A stretch of DNA of 12,334 nucleotides from Oscillospiraceae bacterium (GTDB lineage Bacteria > Bacillota > Clostridia > Oscillospirales > Ruminococcaceae). Location: assembly GCA_017396055.1 (NCBI GenBank), contig JAFQND010000083.1:1-12334 (forward strand), in the 5' to 3' direction. Every line of letters begins with the position of its first letter. Position 1 is the first letter of the stretch. A model generated the notes under the pieces. That model was not told the DNA's origin. It saw only the letters and a list, made by a program, of their open reading frames with translations, and did not search any database. Shown piece by piece: positions 1 to 5,168 of this stretch. The position numbers and the translations under genes were made by a program.

Positions 1-2442
1 CAGATCGTGGATCAGTTGCTGGAGCTGCCGGAGAAGACCCGTATCCAGATTCTGGCGCCAGTGGTGCGCGGCCGTAAGGGCGAGCATCAGAAGGAGTTTG
101 AGTCTGCCCGAAAGAGTGGTTTTGTCCGTGTCCGCGTGGACGGAAATCTCTATGATCTGTCTGAAGAGATCAAACTGGAAAAGAATAAAAAACACCATAT
201 CGAGATCGTGGTCGACCGCCTTGCGGTAAACGGGGCCATCAAATCCCGTCTGACCGATTCCATCGAGACGGCGATCCGCCTTACCGGCGGTCTTGTCATT
301 GCCGACGTGCAGGATAATGCCGGTCACCCGGCTGAGGAAATGATGTTCTCTCAGAACTATGCCTGCCCGGATCACGGCGTTTCTATCGGCGAACTGGAAC
401 CGAGAATGTTCTCCTTCAACAATCCGCAGGGCGCTTGTCCCAAATGTACCGGTCTGGGTACCTTTATGAAGGTTGACCCGGATATGGTCGTTCCCAACCG
501 GGAACTGTCCATCAGACAGGGCGCAATCAAAGCCAGCGGCTGGTACATCGGCGACAGCGGCACGATTGCCCAGATGTATTATGAAGCACTGGCCAATCAT
601 TATGGCTATACCCTCGATACTCCTGTCAAAGATCTGACCGAAAAGCAGCTGGACGCACTTCTCTACGGCACAAAAGGCGAGCGGATCCGGATGGTCCGCA
701 AAAATGAATACGGTACGGGTACCTACGATACCGAATTCGAAGGAATCATCAACAATCTGGAGCGCCGCTTCCGCGAAACCCAGTCCGGTTATATCCGGGA
801 CGAGATCACCCAGGTCATGAGCAGTGTACCCTGTCCGGAGTGTCACGGGGAACGTCTGAAGCCGGAATATCTGGCTGTGACGGTAGGCGGTAAAAATATC
901 AGTGATTTCTGCCGGATGTCGGTGACCGAGGCTCTGGAATTCCTCGATGACATGACTCTTTCCGAGCGGGATAAACTGATCGCTCATCAGATTCTAAAAG
1001 AGATCCGGGCAAGACTCGGTTTCCTTCAGAGCGTTGGCCTCGAATATCTGACTCTCTCCCGCGCATCGGCGACCCTTTCAGGCGGTGAAAGCCAGCGCAT
1101 CCGTCTGGCGACACAGATCGGTTCCAGCCTGGTCGGTGTATTGTATATTCTGGACGAACCCAGTATCGGTTTGCATCAGAGGGATAATGACCGGCTGCTG
1201 GCTACCCTGCGCCGGCTGCGGGATCTGGGCAACACCTTGATCGTCGTTGAACATGACGAGGATACCATGCGGGCGGCAGATTATCTGGTCGATGTCGGTC
1301 CCGGCGCCGGTATTCATGGCGGCAATATCGTCTGTGCCGGTACGCTGGCTGATATTGAAGCCTGTGAAGAGTCCTATACCGGACAGTATCTGACCGGACG
1401 GCGGAGGATCCCTGTCCCGGAAGTGCGCCGTTCCGGCAGCGGAAATTATCTGACCATTCGCGGCGCCAGACAGAACAACCTGAAAAATCTCAATGTAAAA
1501 ATCCCGCTGGGAACCTTTACCTGCGTTTCCGGCGTATCCGGTTCCGGTAAATCCAGTCTGGTCAACGAGATTCTGTATAAAGCGCTGGCAGGCCAGCTCT
1601 CCACCGCCCGCATCAAACCGGGCGATTTTGACGGTCTGGATGGCATAGAATATCTGGATAAGGTCATTAATATCGACCAGTCACCCATCGGACGGACGCC
1701 TCGCTCCAATCCTGCCACTTATACCGGAGTGTTCACCGATATCCGCGAACTCTTTGCCCAGACGCCCGATGCCAAGATGAAGGGCTACAATAGCGGCAGA
1801 TTCTCGTTCAACATCAAGGGAGGCCGATGTGAAGCCTGTGAAGGCGACGGTATCCTGAAGATCGAGATGCACTTCTTACCGGATATTTTTGTTCCCTGTG
1901 AGGTATGTCAGGGAAAACGGTATAACCGCGAGACTCTTGAGGTAAAATATAAAGGCAAGAGCATTCATGACATCCTCGAGATGACCGTTGAGGAAGCATT
2001 GCTCTTCTTTGACAGCCTGCCCCGGATCAAACGAAAGATCGAGACGCTTTATGAAGTCGGTCTTGGCTATATTAAGCTGGGGCAGCCCGCCACGACCCTT
2101 TCCGGCGGCGAGGCACAGCGCGTCAAACTGGCCACTGAGCTTTCAAGACGAAGCACCGGTAAAACTATCTATATCCTGGATGAGCCTACCACCGGTCTGC
2201 ATACCTATGACGTGCACAAGCTGATCGAAGTGCTGCAGCGGCTGACCGACGGTGGAAATACCGTTGTGGTCATCGAACACAATCTGGACGTACTCAAGAC
2301 TGCCGACTGGATCATCGATCTCGGTCCCGAAGGCGGCGGCAGAGGCGGCAATATCGTTGCAGAGGGTACGCCCGAGCAGATTTGTCAGGTGGCAGAATCT
2401 TATACCGGCCATTATCTGAAGGCTCTGCTGGAAGAAAAATAA
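1..2442 (+). CDS. uvrA: UvrABC excinuclease subunit A, 5' end outside the window
   Basis: UvrA is the damage-recognition ATPase of nucleotide excision repair; it acts as a cytoplasmic dimer that loads UvrB on damaged DNA. The reading frame is open from base 1 (Q-I-V-D), so the GTG at 7 is not the true start. By comparison with the roughly 940-residue E. coli protein about 130 residues, including the first Walker A, are missing. Counting visible codons from base 1, I see a zinc site CPDH (122-125) with CPKC (146-149), ABC signature LSGGE (359-363), Walker [11 protein letters not shown], second Walker A GVSGSGKS (511-518), zinc site CEAC (610-613) with CEVC (633-636), second LSGGE (700-704) and [10 protein letters not shown]. 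The C-terminus is complete, ending at TAA 2440-2442. The first zinc pair has His in place of the second Cys of E. coli CPICG. Identification is near certain. Confidence 0.98.
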   Translation, partial: QIVDQLLELPEKTRIQILAPVVRGRKGEHQKEFESARKSGFVRVRVDGNLYDLSEEIKLEKNKKHHIEIVVDRLAVNGAIKSRLTDSIETAIRLTGGLVIADVQDNAGHPAEEMMFSQNYACPDHGVSIGELEPRMFSFNNPQGACPKCTGLGTFMKVDPDMVVPNRELSIRQGAIKASGWYIGDSGTIAQMYYEALANHYGYTLDTPVKDLTEKQLDALLYGTKGERIRMVRKNEYGTGTYDTEFEGIINNLERRFRETQSGYIRDEITQVMSSVPCPECHGERLKPEYLAVTVGGKNISDFCRMSVTEALEFLDDMTLSERDKLIAHQILKEIRARLGFLQSVGLEYLTLSRASATLSGGESQRIRLATQIGSSLVGVLYILDEPSIGLHQRDNDRLLATLRRLRDLGNTLIVVEHDEDTMRAADYLVDVGPGAGIHGGNIVCAGTLADIEACEESYTGQYLTGRRRIPVPEVRRSGSGNYLTIRGARQNNLKNLNVKIPLGTFTCVSGVSGSGKSSLVNEILYKALAGQLSTARIKPGDFDGLDGIEYLDKVINIDQSPIGRTPRSNPATYTGVFTDIRELFAQTPDAKMKGYNSGRFSFNIKGGRCEACEGDGILKIEMHFLPDIFVPCEVCQGKRYNRETLEVKYKGKSIHDILEMTVEEALLFFDSLPRIKRKIETLYEVGLGYIKLGQPATTLSGGEAQRVKLATELSRRSTGKTIYILDEPTTGLHTYDVHKLIEVLQRLTDGGNTVVVIEHNLDVLKTADWIIDLGPEGGGRGGNIVAEGTPEQICQVAESYTGHYLKALLEEK

Positions 2443-2463
2443 ATTTTAGATTTTTTCTAAAAT
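2443..2463 (+). terminator. AT-only hairpin just after uvrA, possible weak terminator
   Basis: ATTTTAGA (2443-2450) pairs perfectly with TCTAAAAT (2456-2463) around a TTTTT loop, beginning at the base after the uvrA stop codon. The stem is almost all A-T and no T run follows it, so it is a poor intrinsic terminator. It could instead protect the 3' end of the uvrA transcript. It lies only 4 bases before the -35 box of the next gene. Confidence 0.3.
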
Positions 2464-2467
2464 ACTA

Positions 2468-2496
2468 TTGACAAACGTCTTTCTGTATGATATAGT
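2468..2496 (+). promoter_or_regulatory. Sigma-A type promoter of the rubredoxin gene
   Basis: A perfect -35 TTGACA (2468-2473) and a -10 TATAGT (2491-2496) are separated by exactly 17 bases. A TG two bases before the -10 (2488-2489) makes it an extended -10. Transcription should begin near 2503, giving a leader of about 45 bases. Confidence 0.85.
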
Positions 2497-2547
2497 ATAG
2501 ACAAGAAAGAAAAACCCCATGACTTGAATCCTGAAAGGAGAACAAAT

Positions 2548-2679
2548 ATGAAATACGTTTGCACCGTTTGCGGTTATATCTACGACGAGGATGCTGAGGG
2601 CGTCAAGTGGGAAGATCTCCCCGAAGATTACGAGTGCCCCCTGTGCGGCGTCGGCAAAGATCAGTTCGAGGCTGAATAA
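2548..2679 (+). CDS. Rubredoxin, short 43-residue form
   Basis: Rubredoxin is a small cytoplasmic one-electron carrier with a single Fe(Cys)4 centre. In anaerobes it commonly serves oxygen- and peroxide-detoxifying enzymes such as rubrerythrin and superoxide reductase. The reading frame encodes 43 residues with both metal knuckles: CTVCGY (Cys5, Cys8) and [11 protein letters not shown] (Cys30, Cys33), plus the usual YIYD and EDLPEDY segments. Typical rubredoxins have about 52 residues; this one lacks most of the loop between YIYD and the LPxDY segment, as do the 45-residue Desulfovibrio forms. The ATG is preceded by AAAGGAG (2534-2540) with a 7-base spacer. The gene is monocistronic, with a strong promoter upstream and a terminator directly after the stop. 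Partner enzymes are not in the window. Confidence 0.95.
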   Translation: MKYVCTVCGYIYDEDAEGVKWEDLPEDYECPLCGVGKDQFEAE

Positions 2680-2687
2680 GCAGAACA

Positions 2688-2723
2688 AAAAAGCTCCCGT
2701 CCGTTGAAGGATGGGAGCTTTTT
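2688..2723. terminator. Bidirectional intrinsic terminator between rubredoxin and GNAT genes
   Basis: The arms 2688-2702 and 2709-2723 form a stem with core GCTCCCGTCC / GGATGGGAGC (one G-T pair) and loop GTTGAA. It is flanked by an A run on the left and a T run on the right, so both strands read as GC hairpin plus U tract. It lies 9 bases after the rubredoxin stop on + and 5 bases after the GNAT stop on -, and should terminate both converging units. Confidence 0.9.
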
Positions 2724-2727
2724 GCTA

Positions 2728-3276
2728 TTATTTTTTCGGATAGGCGAAGTAATTGACTTTGTCGAAAATCCCGTTATTGCAGCGGCAGCCCAATGGTTCG
2801 ATACTGTCGAGAATCATACCGCATTTCTGCATGACTCTGCCGGAGGCGGGATTCTGGTCGGCGTGGTAGGCATAGACACGCTCCAGACCGACTTCCTGCA
2901 GGAAATAATCGATGGCCGCCCGGGCAGCTTCGGTCATCAGTCCGCGGTTCCAATAGGCCGGACCCAGTTCGTAGGCCAGTTCCACCTGATGATCATTAGG
3001 GCGCATGCCGAACATCCTGCCAATAACCTCGCCGGAATCTTTAAGAGTGATGGCCCAGCTGTAACGATCCTTCCGTTCGTAGGAAAGCCAGTTCGGGGTG
3101 AACATATTTGCGTTTTCCATTACGTCGGCAAGGCAGTTCATCGGTTTGTAATTAGTCCATTTCCAGACGTCATGATGCTTCCAGCAGTTGTGGTAGATCT
3201 GTTCCAGATCGTCAGCCCGGAACCGGCGCAGGATCAGACGGTCAGTTTCCAGTGTGACGGTGCCTTTGTGTTCCAT
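2728..3276 (-). CDS. GNAT-family N-acetyltransferase, RimJ/RimL type
   Basis: This is a 182-residue acetyltransferase. The beginning TLETDRLILRRFRADDLE (about 8-25) is the hallmark of the RimJ/RimL branch of the GNAT family, which transfers acetyl groups from acetyl-CoA to amines such as ribosomal protein N-termini, small molecules or antibiotics. The central strand VELAYELGPAYWNRGLMTEA (98-117) contains the acetyl-CoA pyrophosphate loop, and NPASGRVMQKCGM (142-154) is the conserved C-terminal segment. The actual substrate cannot be read from sequence. I place the start at ATG 3276-3274 because GGAGGT (on the minus strand, 3282-3287) sits 5 bases upstream; a longer TTG-initiated frame would begin upstream of that ribosome binding site. 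It follows ilvE on the same strand but is separated from it by a hairpin, so expression probably depends on readthrough or on a promoter inside ilvE. Confidence 0.9.
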   Translation of the reverse strand: MEHKGTVTLETDRLILRRFRADDLEQIYHNCWKHHDVWKWTNYKPMNCLADVMENANMFTPNWLSYERKDRYSWAITLKDSGEVIGRMFGMRPNDHQVELAYELGPAYWNRGLMTEAARAAIDYFLQEVGLERVYAYHADQNPASGRVMQKCGMILDSIEPLGCRCNNGIFDKVNYFAYPKK

Positions 3277-3295
3277 GGTGTACCTCCACAATCAT

Positions 3296-3325
3296 AAAAC
3301 GGAGCGGCCGGAAAAGCCGCTCCGT
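3296..3325 (-). terminator. Hairpin after ilvE, likely leaky terminator
   Basis: ACGGAGCGGC pairs perfectly over 10 bp with GCCGCTCCGT (3316-3325 with 3299-3308) around a 7-base loop. In the minus-strand direction it is followed by only four T before ATGA, so termination should be incomplete. It lies 13 bases after the ilvE stop and about 20 bases before the GNAT start codon, leaving no room for a promoter between hairpin and ribosome binding site. Confidence 0.75.
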
Positions 3326-3338
3326 TCTGTGTGTAAGA

Positions 3339-4406
3339 TCAGTCGCAGACTTTGACGACCCAGCCCAGAGGATCAGGACGTTTGCCCCACTGGATACCGG
3401 TCAGTTCGTCGTACAACTTCTGGGACAGCTCACCGATCTTGCCGTCGGAGAGGACCATATCCTTGTCGCCGTAGCGCAGCAGACCGACAGGAGAGATGAC
3501 AGCGGCAGTGCCGGAACCGAACATCTCGGTAAAGCGGCCTTCGTCGTAAGCCTTTACCAGTTCTTCAACGGAGAGACGGCGCTCAGAGACGGGAACACCC
3601 CAGTGCTTGAGGATCTCGATGACAGATTTGCGGGTAATACCGGGGAGAATACTGCCCTGCAGGGAAGGAGTTACGACTTCACCGTCGATGACGAAGAAGA
3701 CGTTCATAGCGCCGACTTCTTCGATATATTTACGTTCAACACCGTCCAGCCAGAGTACCTGGGAGAAACCGACGGAAGCAGCTTCGTCCTGTGCTTTCAT
3801 GGATGCGGCGTAGTTGCCGCCGGTCTTGGCTAAGCCGGTGCCGCCTTTGACGGCGCGGACATAGTTTGTCTCAACATAAATGTTGACAGGGTTCAGACCG
3901 CTGGCGTAGTAGGCGCCTACGGGGCTGAGGATGATCAGGAATTTATACTCGGTGGAGGAATGAGCGCCGAGGTTAGGTTCGGTGGCGATCATGAAGGGGC
4001 GGATGTACAGAGATCTGCCGTCGCCGTAAGGGACCCAATCCTTGTCCAGTTCTACCAGAGTCTTCAGTGCTTCGAGAGCGAAATCCACGTCAATGCGGGG
4101 CATGGAGAGACGGTCATTGGAATTGTTCAGGCGGTTGAAGTTTTCTTCGGGACGGAACAGCTGGATGCTGCCGTCGGCGGTGCGGTAAGCTTTCAGACCT
4201 TCAAAAGTCTCCTGGCTGTAGTGCAGGCAGTTGCTGGCGGGAGAGAGCATCAAGGGACCGTAAGGAACGATTTTGGCGTCATGCCAGCCCTTTTCTTTGG
4301 TCCAGTCCATCATGAACATGTGGTCGGTAAACTCGTGACCGAAAATCAGATGATTTTCATCCGGTTTCTGTTTCGGTGCAGTGGTGCGCTGGATGGTGAT
4401 TTCCAT
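3339..4406 (-). CDS. ilvE: Branched-chain-amino-acid aminotransferase
   Basis: This PLP-dependent fold-type IV enzyme swaps the amino group between glutamate and the 2-oxo acids of valine, leucine and isoleucine, the last step of their synthesis in the cytoplasm. From ATG 4406-4404 the protein has 355 residues, the length of the BCAT class found in Bacillota and eukaryotes rather than the shorter E. coli IlvE. Visible landmarks are the ETFEGLKAYR substrate segment (66-75), FRPEENFNRLNNS (84-96), the PLP lysine in AKTGGNYAAS (Lys194), QVLWLDG (216-222), IEEVGAMN (228-235), LPGITR and the phosphate-binding FGSGTA. A TTG six bases upstream is possible but an in-frame stop lies just before it. 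No good Shine-Dalgarno sits directly ahead of the ATG; the nearest, AAAGGAGA (4451-4458), is 44 bases away. The gene diverges from two valine tRNA genes and has its own strong promoter. Confidence 0.96.
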   Translation of the reverse strand: MEITIQRTTAPKQKPDENHLIFGHEFTDHMFMMDWTKEKGWHDAKIVPYGPLMLSPASNCLHYSQETFEGLKAYRTADGSIQLFRPEENFNRLNNSNDRLSMPRIDVDFALEALKTLVELDKDWVPYGDGRSLYIRPFMIATEPNLGAHSSTEYKFLIILSPVGAYYASGLNPVNIYVETNYVRAVKGGTGLAKTGGNYAASMKAQDEAASVGFSQVLWLDGVERKYIEEVGAMNVFFVIDGEVVTPSLQGSILPGITRKSVIEILKHWGVPVSERRLSVEELVKAYDEGRFTEMFGSGTAAVISPVGLLRYGDKDMVLSDGKIGELSQKLYDELTGIQWGKRPDPLGWVVKVCD

Positions 4407-4408
4407 AA

Positions 4409-4429
4409 TCAATTACCACGATTTTTCAT
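4409..4429 (-). other. Possible six-codon upstream ORF in the ilvE leader
   Basis: On the minus strand ATG 4429-4427 opens a reading frame M-K-N-R-G-N ending in TGA (4411-4409), two bases before the ilvE ATG. Such close spacing would allow translational coupling. The strong AAAGGAGA lies 21 bases ahead of this ATG, farther than usual, so translation is not assured. The peptide contains no valine, leucine or isoleucine, so it is not a classic attenuator leader peptide. Confidence 0.25.
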
Positions 4430-4450
4430 CCGATCGCGCCGGAAGAAAAA

Positions 4451-4458
4451 TCTCCTTT
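4451..4458 (-). promoter_or_regulatory. Displaced Shine-Dalgarno AAAGGAGA in the ilvE leader
   Basis: This is the only strong ribosome-binding sequence in the ilvE leader, and it is too far (44 bases) from the ilvE ATG to act directly. The bases after it read GGAGA-TTTT-TCTTCC on the minus strand, which can fold into a small hairpin burying the GGAG. Confidence 0.4.
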
Positions 4459-4470
4459 CGTTTGTTTTGG

Positions 4471-4483
4471 GGATCAATGATCC
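4471..4483. promoter_or_regulatory. Operator-like palindrome in the ilvE leader
   Basis: GGATCA-A-TGATCC is a perfect 13-base dyad with one central base. It lies about 6 to 18 bases downstream of the predicted ilvE transcription start, a typical place for a repressor operator. A one-base loop makes an RNA hairpin of the full stem unlikely, which favours a protein-binding site. The cognate regulator is unknown. Confidence 0.4.
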
Positions 4484-4495
4484 GGATTAAACTTT

Positions 4496-4524
4496 AGTAT
4501 ACCACGGCGTTAAAGTGCTGTCAA
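4496..4524 (-). promoter_or_regulatory. Sigma-A type promoter of ilvE
   Basis: On the minus strand a perfect -35 TTGACA (4524-4519) and -10 TATACT (4501-4496) are separated by exactly 17 bases. Transcription should start near 4489, giving an ilvE leader of about 83 bases. The leader is too short, and lacks the conserved elements, for a T-box. Confidence 0.85.
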
Positions 4525-4562
4525 TTCCAAGATGACGGTTTTGGCGGCGCCGGGTGAGCAGT

Positions 4563-4574
4563 TTTTGGCCAAAA
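4563..4574. repeat. 12-bp palindrome between the divergent ilvE and tRNA promoters
   Basis: TTTTGGCCAAAA is a perfect palindrome located about 74 to 85 bases upstream of the ilvE start and about 67 to 78 bases upstream of the tRNA start. Its left half TTTTGGC also occurs 24 bases to the left (4539-4545). It could be a binding site acting on either promoter, or simply an AT-rich coincidence. Confidence 0.25.
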
Positions 4575-4580
4575 GAGCAG

Positions 4581-4634
4581 GAATTATTTTTTTTGGAAAA
4601 AGGTGTTGACAAATAAAAGACGGTTTGCTATAAT
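4581..4634 (+). promoter_or_regulatory. Consensus promoter of the tRNA-Val genes with A/T-rich upstream element
   Basis: TTGACA (4606-4611) and TATAAT (4629-4634) are both perfect, with a 17-base spacer. The stretch 4581-4600 is nearly all A and T, like the UP elements that boost stable-RNA promoters. Transcription should begin near 4641. The 5' leader (4641-4672) contains a weak stem GTCGT (4644-4648) / ACGAC (4659-4663), removed when RNase P matures the tRNA. Confidence 0.92.
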
Positions 4635-4672
4635 ATTACCGTTGTCGTGAGGAATACTACGACGGAGAAAAT

Positions 4673-4749
4673 GAGGGTGTAGCTCAGCTGGTTAGAGTAC
4701 CTGCTTGACATGCAGGGGGTCGATGGTTCAAGTCCATTCATCCTCACCA
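4673..4749 (+). tRNA. tRNA-Val (anticodon GAC)
   Basis: This 77-base tRNA reads GUC and GUU valine codons. Acceptor GAGGGTG pairs with CATCCTC (one G-U), the D arm is GCTC/GAGT, and the anticodon stem CCTGC/GCAGG (4700-4704, 4712-4716) closes loop TTGACAT with GAC at 4707-4709. The T arm is GATGG-TTCAAGT-CCATT. The discriminator is A and CCA is encoded (4747-4749). The loop closely resembles that of E. coli tRNA-Val(GAC). Confidence 0.97.
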
Positions 4750-4755
4750 TTTTCT

Positions 4756-4783
4756 GAAGCGGATCCCAATCGGGATTCGCTTC
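4756..4783 (+). terminator. Hairpin between the two tRNA-Val genes
   Basis: GAAGCGGATCCC (4756-4767) pairs with GGGATTCGCTTC (4772-4783) over 12 bp with one G-U, loop AATC, followed by TTTACATTTT. The interrupted T run suggests partial termination or an RNA-processing signal. No promoter is visible between it and the second tRNA, so that tRNA must be made by readthrough. Confidence 0.6.
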
Positions 4784-4793
4784 TTTACATTTT

Positions 4794-4870
4794 GGAGGCA
4801 TAGCTCAGCTGGTCAGAGCGCTGCGTTCACATCGCAGAGGTCGTGGGTTCGAGCCCCTCTGCCTCTACCA
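4794..4870 (+). tRNA. tRNA-Val (anticodon CAC)
   Basis: This 77-base tRNA reads GUG valine codons. Acceptor GGAGGCA faces TGCCTCT (the first pair is G-U), the D arm is GCTC/GAGC, and anticodon stem CTGCG/CGCAG (4821-4825, 4833-4837) closes loop TTCACAT with CAC at 4828-4830. The T arm GTGGG-TTCGAGC-CCCTC has a T-T mismatch at the second pair. CCA is encoded (4868-4870). The two pairing defects are unusual, but all conserved bases and the overall fold are present. Confidence 0.93.
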
Positions 4871-4919
4871 GGATTAAATACCTGTCCTTCATGGGCGGGT
4901 ATTTCTTTTCGTAAAAAAG
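4853..4919 (+). repeat. 67-bp direct repeat, copy 1 (tRNA-Val 3' end plus terminator)
   Basis: This segment begins in the T arm of tRNA-Val(CAC), includes the CCA end and the terminator, and recurs at 5000-5066, 147 bases downstream. The copies differ at three of 67 positions, two in the terminator stem and one in its loop. Confidence 0.95.
4876..4910 (+). terminator. Terminator of the tRNA-Val operon, first copy
   Basis: AAATACCTGTCC (4876-4887) pairs with GGGCGGGTATTT (4893-4904), 12 bp with two G-U pairs, loop TTCAT, followed by TTTCTTTTC. It starts 6 bases after the tRNA CCA. Confidence 0.88.
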
Positions 4920-4999
4920 GCTCGAACGGGAGCGGTAGTGAATGATGCCCCGGTGGGGCATCAGAGCCGCGACCTGGCCTCCGCCGCAGCGGAGGTCGG
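4920..4999 (+). repeat. 80-bp GC-rich hairpin-forming segment between the direct repeats
   Basis: Two perfect hairpins lie here: GATGCCCC-GGT-GGGGCATC (4944-4962), with a possible outer GCGG/CCGC pairing (4932-4935 with 4967-4970), and CCTCCGC-CGCA-GCGGAGG (4978-4995). No open reading frame of credible coding character and no T run follow them. The first bases GGCTCGAAC (4919-4927) are the exact reverse complement of GTTCGAGCC in the T arm of the preceding tRNA (4847-4855). Confidence 0.6.
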
Positions 5000-5017
5000 G
5001 CCCCTCTGCCTCTACCA
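4985..5017 (+). pseudogene. 3' relic of a tRNA-Val(CAC) copy
   Basis: The bases align with the intact tRNA as CGCAG, then an extra CGG, then AGGTCG, then a gap of about 9 bases covering most of the T arm, then an exact match from GCCCC through the CCA (5015-5017). Acceptor 5' half, D arm and anticodon are absent, so it cannot be a functional tRNA. Confidence 0.65.
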
Positions 5018-5066
5018 GGATTAAATACCCGTCCTTCACGGACGGGTATTTCTTTTCGTAAAAAAG
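5000..5066 (+). repeat. 67-bp direct repeat, copy 2
   Basis: This is the second copy of 4853-4919, differing by T to C twice and G to A once. It ends at TCGTAAAAAAG in both copies, after which the flanking sequences diverge. Confidence 0.95.
5023..5057 (+). terminator. Second tandem copy of the tRNA-Val terminator
   Basis: AAATACCCGTCC (5023-5034) pairs perfectly with GGACGGGTATTT (5040-5051), loop TTCAC, followed by TTTCTTTTC. It is stronger than the first copy because all 12 pairs are Watson-Crick. It insulates sbcD from tRNA transcription. Confidence 0.88.
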
Positions 5067-5116
5067 TTTTTGCGATTTTTACGTTTGGAATTTTCATCTA
5101 CCGGATCGCCGAGATA

Positions 5117-5125
5117 TGGTATAAT
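5117..5125 (+). promoter_or_regulatory. Extended -10 promoter of sbcDC
   Basis: TGGTATAAT combines a perfect -10 TATAAT (5120-5125) with the TG of an extended -10. At 17 bases upstream the -35 region reads TCTACC (5097-5102), a weak match, which an extended -10 can compensate. Transcription should begin near 5132, about 37 bases before sbcD. Confidence 0.7.
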
Positions 5126-5168
5126 ATACGCAATGATATATGTTTGATTCACAGATAAGGAGAAGGCT

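Noticed and set aside
3274..3291. TTG start giving GNAT five extra residues
   Set aside because: The GGAGGT ribosome binding site lies inside that extension, and the ATG at 3276 is spaced 5 bases from it.
2704..3297. 197-codon open frame on the plus strand
   Set aside because: It is antisense to the GNAT gene and begins inside the bidirectional terminator; it has no domain of its own.
4407..4490. T-box or amino acid attenuator ahead of ilvE
   Set aside because: The leader is only about 83 bases, lacks the conserved T-box sequence and any terminator/antiterminator pair, and the tiny frame contains no branched-chain codons.
4853..5066. CRISPR or tandem repeat array
   Set aside because: There are only two copies, and they are the 3' end of a tRNA plus a terminator, so tRNA duplication or element integration explains them better.
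4813..5097. 94-codon minus-strand frame across tRNA-Val(CAC) and its repeat
   Set aside because: It is a translation of the tRNA, the terminators and the spacer in reverse, of the kind often misannotated next to tRNAs. The internal repetition simply mirrors the DNA direct repeat.
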